Position numbers and translations under genes: made by a program. The notes beneath the pieces are model-generated. The model saw only the letters and a program-made list of their open reading frames with translations. It ran no database searches and was not told where the DNA came from. From positions 5,270,001-5,334,000 of the forward strand of contig CAVPTO010000003.1 in NCBI GenBank assembly GCA_963708675.1: DNA of 64,000 nt. Direction: 5' to 3'. The stretch is from DATAXP01 sp963708675. Lineage in GTDB: Bacteria > Planctomycetota > Planctomycetia > Pirellulales > PNKZ01. This document shows, one piece after another, positions 1-9,360 of this stretch. Every line of letters starts with the position of its first letter. Positions within the stretch are counted from its first letter, which is position 1.

Positions 1-1140
1 TGCGTCGACCAGCGCGCGTTTCGCCTTGTTCTTCTGCAGGTCGTCGGCGTATTGCTTCTCAGACACGTACTGCGGCTCGTAACCTTTGAGCGAGCCGTCG
101 CTGTGGCCGAGCACGTAGTATTCGCCATCGGTCTCTTTGCACAGCCGAGCGAGCGCGTACGGACCGACGCCGGTTTCGACCGACGGCTCGGAGTCGCCGC
201 CGCGCGGGGAATCGAGCTTAATCCAATCGATGTCGTGTGAGTCGGGGCCATGAGCCACCCACACTTCGCCCTCGGGCGGACGGCCTTCGTCGTTCTGATC
301 CGAGTTGCCGACGGTCGCAAACGGCGCGGGCGGCCCGATGACGTACACAGGCATGCCGTATGGCTTCAGCTTCGCGAGCACCTCGTCGACGCGCTGCATG
401 TCGTTGCCGACCTCGTCGGTGACAACCACGAACGTGATGTATCGCCCTTTCTTCTTGCGATAGTCGAGCACCTTTTCGGCAACCGATTCGATCGCCGCGA
501 ACGTGTTCTCGACGTGCCCCGGCTCGCCCTGAATCTTGGCGACCGCTTCCTTCACTTCTTCCGAGCTTGCGACGGGCTTGTCGGTGAGGAAGTTCACCGT
601 CTCGCCATACTCGGCCACATAGGAAAGCAGCGGGCTATTGTCGAGCGACGCGTTCTCCTCGCCGCCTTGCTTCTCGATCTTCTGATACAAGCGCGGCATG
701 TCGTTGATGACTTGCTCGCGTAGGTTGTCGGCGCTTTTGCTGCCGTCGAACAGCCAAACGATGAGCACCTTCTTCGGCAGCGAAAGCGCCTCGCCGGCGA
801 TGTTGGCGATACTGTCCATCGCCGCGCTGGTGTCGACACCGCCGTAGCCGCCGAACGACGCGTTGCGCTTCGCCGAAGGCCTCGACTGCGAAGGCCGTGG
901 CCCCAGTGGCACGTCGACGATGACGGACTCTTCGCTAGAACGGTCGCCGTTCGTCGCTCGTGATCCGACCTGCACGGGTTGATCCGCGGCAGGCGCGGTC
1001 TGCGCGACCGGTTTGCGCGTCATCACCTTGTAGCCGACGAGTCCGAGCAGCGGCAGCGCGATGAATGAAAGCAGCAATAGAAAGATCGGCAGGAAGTCGC
1101 GCCGTTTTTTCGGCGGACGCCGCCTGGTGTAGGTACTCAT
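1..1140 (-). CDS. Membrane-anchored VWA-domain protein (3' end cut by window edge)
   Basis: The reading frame starts at ATG 1140 and stays open for all 380 codons to base 1, so the C-terminus is missing. A basic N-terminus (TRRRPPKKRRDF) precedes one hydrophobic helix at about residues 16-38, giving a single membrane anchor. After a low-complexity linker (about 40-110) comes a von Willebrand A-like fold whose metal site is seen as DGSKS at about residues 132-136, followed by the strand VVVTDEV. Proteins of this design in planctomycetes are predicted to sit at the membrane with the VWA domain outside the cytoplasm; the ligand is unknown. Confidence in the VWA call is good; the role is inferred. 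Confidence 0.8.
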   Translation of the reverse strand, partial: MSTYTRRRPPKKRRDFLPIFLLLLSFIALPLLGLVGYKVMTRKPVAQTAPAADQPVQVGSRATNGDRSSEESVIVDVPLGPRPSQSRPSAKRNASFGGYGGVDTSAAMDSIANIAGEALSLPKKVLIVWLFDGSKSADNLREQVINDMPRLYQKIEKQGGEENASLDNSPLLSYVAEYGETVNFLTDKPVASSEEVKEAVAKIQGEPGHVENTFAAIESVAEKVLDYRKKKGRYITFVVVTDEVGNDMQRVDEVLAKLKPYGMPVYVIGPPAPFATVGNSDQNDEGRPPEGEVWVAHGPDSHDIDWIKLDSPRGGDSEPSVETGVGPYALARLCKETDGEYYVLGHSDGSLKGYEPQYVSEKQYADDLQKNKAKRALVDA

Positions 1141-1269
1141 TCGAGCACCGCTCTCCTTAGGAAGGATGCGAAACATGGCAAGACAACTCATCGTAACTGC
1201 GCCGCGACACGCCATCAATGATGTTGCGATGGCGCGCGTTTCACCGCACGCGGCGAGCAAGCTCGCCGG

Positions 1270-1418
1270 TTATTGATCCTCAGAAAAGAAAGTTAATCAC
1301 GATCATGCCATCCATCACCGCTTGCGGTTTCGCGCGTACCGCCCGTGAGACGCGCGAAACCGCAAGCGGTGATACTGCGCGAATGACCTGGTTCACGCGG
1401 TTTTCTGAGGAGCAATAA
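1270..1418. repeat. Dispersed palindromic element P1, copy 1
   Basis: A 149-bp intergenic element. Outer inverted arms TTATTGATCCTCAGAAAA and TTTTCTGAGGAGCAATAA enclose a strong inner palindrome, with ATCACCGCTTGCGGTTTCG on the left and its complement on the right. A copy of the same length lies at 21066-21214, and shorter copies lie elsewhere in this window. It encodes nothing convincing. It occupies the gap between the VWA gene promoter and the end of the esterase gene. Confidence 0.85.
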
Positions 1419-1428
1419 ACGCCAATCA

Positions 1429-2382
1429 TCAAAGCGCGTTGAGCTTTGCGATCAGGAAATCGTACGCGCTGGCGTACTTCGCGGCATCGGGTGAGCCGGG
1501 ATAGACGACGTACACCTCTTCGCCGACCTCGCGGAGCTTTTCGGCCAACTTCACGCCGAACACGGCCGAGTGCGTCGGGTCTTTGTCATCGCCGACGCCC
1601 GGAGCACGCGAGTACTCCAAGCAGATGGGCGGATCGTCGGACGTGACCAAATGGTATGGCGAGTACTGCAACACCCACGGCATCACCTGATCGCGAGCGG
1701 CGTAGAACTGATCGAACGCCGAGTCGCGATTTGCGCCGGCCTGGAAGCCGTACGCGTGTCCGCCGTACTTGGTGTTCGGAATCCAGTCTCGCATCATCTT
1801 CGGATCGAAGCAAGTCTGCGCGCCCATGACGCCGGCGCATTGCAATCGCGTCGACTGCCGCGCGATCGGGTCGTCGCTCTTCGCGTCGGCCATGTCGTCG
1901 TGAAAGGCCAGCCACAGCGACGAGGCTGCCCCCGCCGAACCCCCCGCGGCTCCAACCTTTTTCGGATCGATGTTCCATTCTTTCGCTTTGCTGCGCGTGA
2001 ACTGCAAAGCGCTGGCAGCGTCTTCCAGCGGCCACTTCACGGGAGGCTTGATGTCGGCCTCGGCCGCTAACGTCGTGTAACGATAGTTGATCGCGACGAC
2101 CGAGATCTTCGCTGCGAGAAGCTTCTCTGCGCTGCACTGCATGTAGTTCTTGTTCACCGCGCGCACGCTGCTTTTGTCGCCATTCACCCACCCGCCACCG
2201 TGAATGTAAAACACCAATGGCGTCGGCTCCGACGAATCGGCCTTGTAGAAGTCGAGCACCTGACGTTCGTGAGTTCCGTAGGGAACATTCTCAAGCGTCG
2301 GCGTTGGGGCATCGGCCGCCCATACGGGCGACGCGAGAAAGCAGACGAGCGAAAGGAACGGCAACAGCGGCGTGCGTTTCAT
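1429..2382 (-). CDS. Secreted alpha/beta-hydrolase (carboxylesterase/lipase family)
   Basis: 317 residues with a clear signal peptide (hydrophobic 6-20, cleavage near VWA-ADA). The oxyanion-hole motif HGGGW is at 61-65 and the nucleophile elbow GGSAGA at 147-152, with Ser149 the likely nucleophile; a His late in the chain (DPTHSA) fits the catalytic triad. These are the hallmarks of the HSL/BD-FAE-like esterase group, which hydrolyses small acyl or aryl esters. Substrate cannot be read from sequence. Planctomycete relatives often lie among polysaccharide-degradation genes; here there is no such cluster. The ATG at 2382 gives the complete leader. Confidence 0.85.
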   Translation of the reverse strand: MKRTPLLPFLSLVCFLASPVWAADAPTPTLENVPYGTHERQVLDFYKADSSEPTPLVFYIHGGGWVNGDKSSVRAVNKNYMQCSAEKLLAAKISVVAINYRYTTLAAEADIKPPVKWPLEDAASALQFTRSKAKEWNIDPKKVGAAGGSAGAASSLWLAFHDDMADAKSDDPIARQSTRLQCAGVMGAQTCFDPKMMRDWIPNTKYGGHAYGFQAGANRDSAFDQFYAARDQVMPWVLQYSPYHLVTSDDPPICLEYSRAPGVGDDKDPTHSAVFGVKLAEKLREVGEEVYVVYPGSPDAAKYASAYDFLIAKLNAL

Positions 2383-2455
2383 GGAGGTGGGTTCTCGCAG
2401 ATGGGAGTTCGAACTCTGCCAGGGTACACGGTGCGATTTCGGGTCGCCAGTCGCT

Positions 2456-2550
2456 CGGCTACCAGCCCGACGCGCAAGCGAGGGACGAAGCGTGTACAGT
2501 CATTGAGCACATCGTGCACCTCCCTCGCTTGCGCCTCGGGCTGGTAGCCG
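2456..2550. repeat. Dispersed palindromic element P3 (CTACCAGCCCGA...GCGCAAGCG)
   Basis: Two inverted arms of about 30 bp (CGGCTACCAGCCCGACGCGC and, complementary, GCGCCTCGGGCTGGTAGCCG) flank a 35-bp centre. This is an intergenic hairpin-forming repeat between the esterase and the PQQ-propeller gene. Reading through it yields short peptides of the form GYQPxAQAR, so predicted proteins with that motif should be regarded as repeat-derived. Confidence 0.75.
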
Positions 2551-2619
2551 AATACTCGTTCGCCTTCACACCTCATGCTATGCTTAACGGTCCGCAAACC
2601 CCTTCCTGCCGAGCGAGTT

Positions 2620-3897
2620 ATGACTTTCCTCCCCCGCGTTCTTTGCGTGGTAACGACGTTTCTGACGATCGGTTCAGCGTTTCTGGCGATCGCATCACCG
2701 GCGATGGCCGAGAACTGGCCGTGCTGGCGTGGCCCCCGCGGCGACGGCACCAGCATCGAGCCGAACGTGCCGACAACCTGGAGCGCGACCGAGAACATCG
2801 CATGGCGTGTGGAAGTGCCGGGCTCGGGACATGCGTCGCCGATCGTGTGGGGCAACCGCATCTTCGTGACCGCGTGCGACGATGCAACGGGCGAGCGAAG
2901 GATCGCGTGCTTCGACCGCGTGGCAGGCAGCAAGCTGTGGCAGGTCGGCGTGATCACCACACCGCTGGAAAAGAAGCACACACTCAACAGCTTCGCTTCG
3001 AGCACGCCGGCCACCGATGGCCGCAGCGTTTATGTGTCGGCCCTCAACAACACGAGCGACGACCCGTCGGTGAACCACGGCGAGATGGTGATCGCGGCTT
3101 ACGACTTCGACGGCAAGCAACAATGGGTCGCCCGCCCCGGCGTTTTCTCGAGCACTCACGGCTACTGCAGCAGTCCCGTGCTGTTCGAGGATCTGGTCAT
3201 CATCAACGGCGATCACGACGGCGACGCGTACATCGTTGCCCTTGACCGAGGCACCGGACGCACGGTGTGGAAGGTCGAACGCGAGAACAAGACACGCAGC
3301 TATTCGACGCCGATCATTCGCACGATCAACGGCCGCGAGCAGATGATTCTCTCGGGCAGCAAGTCGGTCGTGTCGTACGACCCGCGCACAGGCGAGCGGC
3401 TGTGGAACATCGACGGACCCACGGAGCAATTCGTCGCGTCGATGGTCGGCGACGATAAGCTCGTGTTCCTCACGGCCGGTTTTCCACAGAAGCACATTCT
3501 CGCCATCCGTCCGACCGGCAGTGGCAACGTCACCGACTCGCACATCGTTTGGCGCACCACGGAGAACTGCTCGTACGTGCCATCGCCGGTGTTGACTGGC
3601 AAATACTTTCTCGTCGCTGCCGACAACGGCATCGCCAGTTGCTTCGAGGCCGAGACCGGCGTGCGACAATGGAAAGAACGCATGGGACCGCACTACAGCG
3701 CTTCGCTCGTGACGGCCGGCGGCTTGGCGTATTTCCTCGCCGACAACGGCACGATGACTGTCGTTCGCCCCGGCCCGACTTATGACGTCGTCTCGGTCAA
3801 TGACCTGGGTGAGCATTGCTTCGCGTCGCCCGCCATCAGCGACGGCCAGATATTTTTGCGCGGCGAGAAAAACCTTTACTGCATTGGTCCAAAATAA
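2620..3897 (+). CDS. Secreted PQQ-like beta-propeller protein
   Basis: 425 residues when started at ATG 2620; an ATG at 2575 would put 15 unlikely residues before the leader. The signal peptide ends at SPAMA-ENWPCWRGPRGDG, the WRGP opening typical of planctomycete PQQ_2 propellers. Repeats with the YxxDxxGxxxW pattern follow (AYDFDGKQQW, ALDRGTGRTVW, SYDPRTGERLW, CFEAETGVRQW), which fits a seven- or eight-bladed propeller. Such proteins are exported; some are scaffolds and most have no proven enzyme activity. PQQ dependence is not implied by the fold name. Confidence 0.88.
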   Translation: MTFLPRVLCVVTTFLTIGSAFLAIASPAMAENWPCWRGPRGDGTSIEPNVPTTWSATENIAWRVEVPGSGHASPIVWGNRIFVTACDDATGERRIACFDRVAGSKLWQVGVITTPLEKKHTLNSFASSTPATDGRSVYVSALNNTSDDPSVNHGEMVIAAYDFDGKQQWVARPGVFSSTHGYCSSPVLFEDLVIINGDHDGDAYIVALDRGTGRTVWKVERENKTRSYSTPIIRTINGREQMILSGSKSVVSYDPRTGERLWNIDGPTEQFVASMVGDDKLVFLTAGFPQKHILAIRPTGSGNVTDSHIVWRTTENCSYVPSPVLTGKYFLVAADNGIASCFEAETGVRQWKERMGPHYSASLVTAGGLAYFLADNGTMTVVRPGPTYDVVSVNDLGEHCFASPAISDGQIFLRGEKNLYCIGPK

Positions 3898-3933
3898 CGA
3901 AACGTTTGTGACTATTCGCGCAACTGAACGCCC

Positions 3934-4887
3934 ATGCGACGAACTTCGCTAGGTTGGCCGATCACGCTCGCGGCGGTGATGATCCCGCTGCTCGTCGCGC
4001 TCATCATCGGTTGGGTGCTGCTGGCCGTCGCTGCCTCGCAGTATGCCGCCTACTGGTGGGCGGTGCTCGCGCTGGGCACGACGTTTCTTGTGCTTGTCCT
4101 GGTCGGGGTCGTGTTGTACCTGGTGATTTCGATCAAGGAGATCAGCCTCAGCCAGCGTCAATCAAACTTTATCGACAGCGTGACGCACGAGCTGAAAAGC
4201 CCGATCGCGTCCCTCAAACTTTATCTGCAAACGCTCTCGAAGCGCAACGTCACCGAGGCGCAGCAGGCGGACTTTCACCGCTTCATGCTCGAAGACCTCG
4301 AGCGGCTCGACACGCTGATCTCGCACCTGCTCGAAGCGGCGAGGCTGCCACACCAGGCGCCCCAAGGCGACGAAACCGATGTCGAATTATCGAGCGTCTT
4401 GCGGCAATGTGTTCGTGCGGCTTTGGTGCAATACAATCTCGACGAAGATCGCATCCGACTCGAACTCGCGCCGGCCATCGTCCGCTGTCGGCCGATCGAT
4501 GTAGAGATCGTCTTTCGCAATCTGATCGACAATGCGATCAAGTATTCGGGGCCGAACCCCGAGGTGATCGTGCAATCGTGGACCGACGGTAAGGGGCTCG
4601 TCATTACGCACGTCATCGACAACGGGCCCGGCATTCCCGTGCAGTGGCGACGCAAGATTTTCGGTCGCTTCGTGCGGCTAGGCAGCGAGCTCGAACGGTC
4701 GCAAACTGGCACGGGCTTGGGCCTGTATATCGTCAAAGGCCTCGTCAAGAAGATGCGCGGAAGCGTGCAGGTGCGCAGTCGTCTCGGTCGGCCGGGGACA
4801 ACGTTCGAAGTCGAACTTCCTGGCATCGCAGCAATGACGGCCGATCCGGCAGCCGTCACGCCGCCGGTGGAAACTCACGCAATGTGA
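3934..4887 (+). CDS. Sensor histidine kinase
   Basis: 317 residues. Two membrane helices (about 10-32 and 40-66) with almost no periplasmic loop are followed directly by the kinase core: H-box VTHELKSP with His85, N-box NLIDNAIKYS (about 197-206), G1 DNGPGIP (230-236) and G2 GTGLGLYIV (260-268). There is no HAMP or PAS domain, so the signal is likely sensed within the membrane or from a partner protein. The cognate regulator starts 184 bp downstream on the same strand. The ATG at 3934 directly precedes the first helix. Confidence 0.92.
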   Translation: MRRTSLGWPITLAAVMIPLLVALIIGWVLLAVAASQYAAYWWAVLALGTTFLVLVLVGVVLYLVISIKEISLSQRQSNFIDSVTHELKSPIASLKLYLQTLSKRNVTEAQQADFHRFMLEDLERLDTLISHLLEAARLPHQAPQGDETDVELSSVLRQCVRAALVQYNLDEDRIRLELAPAIVRCRPIDVEIVFRNLIDNAIKYSGPNPEVIVQSWTDGKGLVITHVIDNGPGIPVQWRRKIFGRFVRLGSELERSQTGTGLGLYIVKGLVKKMRGSVQVRSRLGRPGTTFEVELPGIAAMTADPAAVTPPVETHAM

Positions 4888-5071
4888 GGGTGTCATCGTC
4901 GAAGTGGGTTCGTGTCGCCCCTGCTCTTCCCACGTGTGACGCTGATAACCTTCGCGTATCAGTGCAGATACTTATAAGTGCAGATATGATGGTGGAAACT
5001 GGCTCGATGCCCCCGAGGCGCAACATCCCTTGCCCCAATCTCATGAAATACGACCAACGACGCTCGTCACG

Positions 5072-5794
5072 ATGAAACGATTGTTGTTGGTCGAAGACGA
5101 GCAGCATCTCGCCATCATCATCAAGTATAACCTCGAAGCGGAGGGGTACGAGGTGGTGGTTGCCGGCGATGGGCCGGCCGCGCTCAAGACGTTCGAAGAC
5201 GACCCGCTGGGCATCGATCTCGTCATTCTCGACCTGATGTTGCCTGGCATGAGCGGCTATGCCGTGTGCGAGTCGCTGCGGCAACAAGGGCTGAACGTGC
5301 CAGTGTTGATCCTTAGCGCGCGAACGCTGACCGAGGATCGCATTCGCGGTTTCGACGTCGGGGCCGATCAGTATCTGCAAAAGCCATTCGATTTGGACGA
5401 GCTGCTCAGTCGAGTGCGCAACTTGCTGGGGCGCCGACAGCGCGAAACCGGCACGCCTGTCGATAGCGAATTGCACCAATATGAATTCGGTCGCGCGAAG
5501 GTGAACTTCGACACGTTCGAGGTCAGCGTGGCCGGCGAGCCGCAACGTCTCACGCACACCGAGATGAAGCTGCTGCGGTACTTCATCGAGAACGAAGGTT
5601 CCGTGGTCAGCCGATCGCAATTGCTCGAAAACGTGTGGGGCTTCGCGAATGCTCCGACGACGCGCACGGTCGACAATTTCATCGTGAAGCTGCGCAAGTA
5701 TTTCGAGGTCGACCCCGCCACGCCGCAGCACTTTTTAAGTGTGCGTGGCACGGGGTATCGTTTTGTCTCACGGGGCACGCCCGTGGAGCAGTGA
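5072..5794 (+). CDS. OmpR-family response regulator
   Basis: 240 residues from ATG 5072, the start that puts the first receiver strand (KRLLLVEDE) at the N-terminus; an ATG at 5030 adds 14 residues without family support. Receiver landmarks are the acidic pair E8/D9, phospho-acceptor Asp54 (LVILDLMLPGMSG), Ser82 and Lys104 (LQKPF). The C-terminal winged helix (about 140-235) shows LTHTEMKLLRYF and the recognition-helix/wing sequence TVDNFIVKLRKYFE with RGTGYRF. It is almost certainly the partner of the upstream kinase. The 184-bp gap holds an imperfect GTGCAGATA direct repeat near 4962-4986 that could be a binding site. Confidence 0.92.
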   Translation: MKRLLLVEDEQHLAIIIKYNLEAEGYEVVVAGDGPAALKTFEDDPLGIDLVILDLMLPGMSGYAVCESLRQQGLNVPVLILSARTLTEDRIRGFDVGADQYLQKPFDLDELLSRVRNLLGRRQRETGTPVDSELHQYEFGRAKVNFDTFEVSVAGEPQRLTHTEMKLLRYFIENEGSVVSRSQLLENVWGFANAPTTRTVDNFIVKLRKYFEVDPATPQHFLSVRGTGYRFVSRGTPVEQ

Positions 5795-5937
5795 CGACGT
5801 TGAACCAGTGTCTTGGTTAGCCGCGACGCGCCATCGGAGCGCTCCGCTAGCGTCGCGAATCATCAACTTCTAACGCCTTCCGCATCCTATTCGAACACGC
5901 GGTGCGCATACTCGCGTGCGCAAGGAACGGCGCGAGG

Positions 5938-8359
5938 ATGGATTCTCGCGGCGGTATCCACCTGCGAACTTTCTTTCGAGGCGCTGTGGCTCATCACTGC
6001 GCGGGGAGTTGGAGTCGGTTGGGCGAATTACTCGGCGGTGGCGCGTCTACGAACGTCGCCGTCGAGACGCTGCCGTTTGGGCCGGGCGACACGACGGCCG
6101 GCAGCGAGACCGAACTTCAAGCCGCCGTCATCGGCCGTCGCGAAGATGTCGATTTGCCACTGGCGATCGAGCGGTCGAATTACTTCTCGAACTTGCTCAA
6201 GCGGGCCGCGGCTGGCGAGACGCCGAAGCGGGCGCTGCGCGACTTGCGACGTTTTCTCGATGATGATTCCCAAGTGTGGGAACAGAGTTGGGTGCGCTTT
6301 CCGTTGCGAACGCTGAACGGGCTGGCTCGCCAGGTGCTGGCCGACGATCTGCGTGCCGACAAAGGCGACTCGGGTACTGCTCGTCGCAGCGACGCCGATC
6401 GTTTCTTCGTCACCGACGACGAGCCGCTGCTGCGGGTGCCCGTCAGCTACATGCTCAAGCTCGCGCTGGCCAATGTGCTCGGCAATCAAACGGATGACTC
6501 GCCGGAAGCGATGCTCTGTGGCACGCGATTGTTGCGACATTTTTTGAATGACAACGTTTCGCCGGAGACCGTTTCGTTCTACATCAGCACGGCCAACGTC
6601 TCACAGTCGGTCGGCTCGGCACTCGCATCGGAAACATCCCTGCGGTTTCTTCTCACGCAGTTGCTCACGGAATATGCCAACGAGCGATTTTCGCTTCGGG
6701 CTCGTGGCCAAGAAGCGGCCGTTTACTTTTCCCCTCATCCACCCACACGTCAAAAGCAACTCAATGAATGCATCGCCGATTCGTTCTATCGCGAGCTGTT
6801 CATCAGTCCGTGCCTGTCGGGATGGGATCGCGGACACGAAAAGCAAGAGTACATGTCGCTGTGCCACCAAGTACTCAGCCGCAGCCAACTGCGCAACGGC
6901 CAAGGTGGTGCACGACGCGGGGTTGATCGCCGGCCGCTGCGTGTTGCTGCCGAGCTTGTCGACGATCAGCCTCAACAACAACGGCATCCACGTTAGCCTG
7001 GGCAGCCGCAAGCTTGACGAGCTATTAAGCGACGGCACATCGGGCATCGGTGCGAAAGAAGAGAAACACTTCGGCGATCTCGCGATCAAGATCATCGAGC
7101 ATTTCCTGCCGCTGTTCGTCGGCACGTACAGTGCCGCGCCGTTTCGACTCGGGTTCGCCGACTTCCACGCCGAGCGCGTGCTTGGCTTTCTTCCCCATCA
7201 GCTCGACTTCACGCACCTGCGGATGTTGTGGCGGCGCTGGAAGAAAAAAGCGTCGATCAAGCTGTTCGGCCAGCCCATCAGCCCCAGCGGCAACGAGTGG
7301 TTCGACCGCATGGTGAGCACCGTGTTGCGGCTCAAAGGCGACTTCGTCCCCGACTATCGCCTGATGGATTATCTCGTCGCGCCGCTAAGCACGGCCGAAA
7401 GCGCGGCGCTCGATGGCACGCTCGGCAACGCGGAGCGATTGAAGCGCGACCTCGCGGAAGAAGGTGTTTACGACAGCCGGATGGCGCTGTACATGCTCTG
7501 CCGGCAGAGGGCGTATGCCGACATGGGATTCTCCGGTTTCGAAGGGCGTTACTACAGCCTTTGCGAAAGCCTGCACGATGATCTCGCGCCGGCCGTCGAT
7601 CTGCAGAATCTCGTCACCGCGCTGGCGTTTCAATACATCGCAGGTGGCGTGGTTTCGCACGGCGACATCCCCGACAACCCGTCGATCGAAAGCGAGCGGC
7701 GGCAGATTTTCTTCGGCGCCGCGGCGGGCATTCCGACTTTCTTCGTGCGCGCGGCGACCACCAATGTGTTCTTGCGACGCGTTCTGGAACTGTGCGAGCG
7801 CACGCGATTCAGTCATCGCTATCCGGGGTACGTGCGTATCTATCATCTTGAATACCGGCGAGCTCTCATTCGATTGTTGCATCGTGATGCGGCGGCGCTC
7901 GTCGAGGCGTTCGGAGCGTCGCCTCTGCTCGATGACTTGCAGCGGCGCGTCGAGCAACCGCACGAGCACAGCGTTGCGGGAAAACTAACTCGCGGCATCC
8001 TTGGCGAGCTGAATGTCCGCTCACCGTTGAAGGTGCCTGCCGATGAGTTCAATCTGGCCGCTGAGAGTTTCTATCGCAACACGCTGCGTCATCGACAAAC
8101 GCGCGAAGCGCTCGCGCATTGGCAGTCGCTCATTCCGGGATGGCTGCCGCAGGCAAGCCGCGAAGAGGCAAGCGAAGTTGTCCGTTGCACGCCGGGGGAA
8201 GGTAATCCGCTGGCGGCTTACAAGTCGCCGCAGCAACTCGAACGCTTGATCGCGCTGCTCTTGCGCACACTTAGCCACAAAGTTCTTGAGGATCGTCACG
8301 CTCATGTCGCTCGCAATCACGCAACCGTCACCGACGCCGTCTGTGCACCAGTACATTGA
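5938..8359 (+). CDS. Large protein of unknown function, frameshifted
   Basis: Two overlapping frames together give one protein of about 800 residues. The first runs to about 6896 (ending ...EYMSLCHQVLSRSQLR) and the second continues as AKVVHDAGLIAGRCVLLPS... to 8359. Removing one A at 6895-6896 (CGCAACGGCC) joins them cleanly. No family was recognised; conserved-looking stretches include RLGFADFHAERVLGF and GFSGFEGRYYSL. The start is uncertain: ATG 5938 is taken because AAGGA and GAGG lie just upstream, but the first 40 residues look poor and translation may begin later. The 3' end overlaps the decarboxylase-like gene by 56 bp, implying co-transcription and possibly translational coupling. 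Confidence 0.55.
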
Positions 8360-9335
8360 TCGTCGCACGCGGCAGGTTCGCACCGAACGGTTGTATCACG
8401 ATCGTCTGATTCAACTGCTGTACGACGATGCGCGAGAAAACGCTCCGACGCTGTTCCATGCGTTGACCAGCGCTCGGGTCTCGAAACTACTCGGATATCT
8501 GAACTACGACTGGTTGCTGGGCACGCGGCTCTCGGGAGCCGAGAACTTCCTGCGCTCGATGCAGATCGATCTGAGCGAATGTCTGGCGCCGCCTGAAGAA
8601 CTGAACACGGTGCGGCGTGTGTTCGAGCGGCAGATTCGCTATTGGCAGTGCCGGCCGATGCCAACGGCCGAGTGCATCGTCGTTTCACCGTGCGATGCCC
8701 GCGTGCTCGTGGGGTCGCTGCGCGAGACGACGTCGCTGTATCTGAAAGGAAAATTCTTCGATCTCGACGAACTGATCGGTGAAGATCGAACGTGTCGAGA
8801 CAAATTCGATCGAGCCGATTTCGCGATCTTTCGCCTCACGCCCGAGAAATATCACTACAACCACATGCCGGTTTCTGGCGTCGTGTGCGAGCAGTACGAG
8901 CTCGACGGGCGTTATCACTCGTGCAATCCGAGCGCCGTGGTCGCGCTGGCCACGCCGTATTCGAAGAACAAGCGAGTCGTCACCGTCATCGACACCGATG
9001 TCCCCGGTGGCACCGGCGTCGGGAGCGTGGCGATGGTCGAGATTGTCGCCTTAATGATCGGTCAGGTCGCGCAGTGTTACAGCGAATATCGCTACGACGA
9101 CCCCGTGCGATTGCAGCCGGGTTCGTTCGTCACGCGCGGCCAGCCGAAGAGTCTGTTTCGTCCCGGCAGCAGCACCGTCGTTTTGCTGTTCGAGCGCGAT
9201 CGCGTGCGGTTTGCTGACGACCTGATCGCGAACATGTCCGCGCGAGCGGTCAGCCGTTTCTCGCAAGGCTTCGGGCAGTCGCTGGTCGAAACCGATGTGC
9301 GCGTCCGGTCGTGGCTTGCTTACCCGTGTCCTTAA
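8304..9335 (+). CDS. Phosphatidylserine decarboxylase-related protein
   Basis: 343 residues. The C-terminal PGSSTVVLLFE matches the family's self-cleavage region, where a G-S bond before ST breaks to make the pyruvoyl prosthetic group; upstream the family-like strings FDLDELIG, FRLTPEKYHYNHMPVSG and TPYSKNKRVV are present. Known members decarboxylate phosphatidylserine to phosphatidylethanolamine at the membrane. The N-terminal 110 residues resemble the longer eukaryotic-type relatives more than the short bacterial form. The start at ATG 8304 lies inside the end of the preceding gene, and an Lgt-like gene follows after 25 bp, suggesting a lipid-related transcription unit. Exact substrate is an inference. 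Confidence 0.78.
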   Translation: MSLAITQPSPTPSVHQYIDRRTRQVRTERLYHDRLIQLLYDDARENAPTLFHALTSARVSKLLGYLNYDWLLGTRLSGAENFLRSMQIDLSECLAPPEELNTVRRVFERQIRYWQCRPMPTAECIVVSPCDARVLVGSLRETTSLYLKGKFFDLDELIGEDRTCRDKFDRADFAIFRLTPEKYHYNHMPVSGVVCEQYELDGRYHSCNPSAVVALATPYSKNKRVVTVIDTDVPGGTGVGSVAMVEIVALMIGQVAQCYSEYRYDDPVRLQPGSFVTRGQPKSLFRPGSSTVVLLFERDRVRFADDLIANMSARAVSRFSQGFGQSLVETDVRVRSWLAYPCP

Positions 9336-9360
9336 CTGGTGGAACGACGAAGGGTGGAAC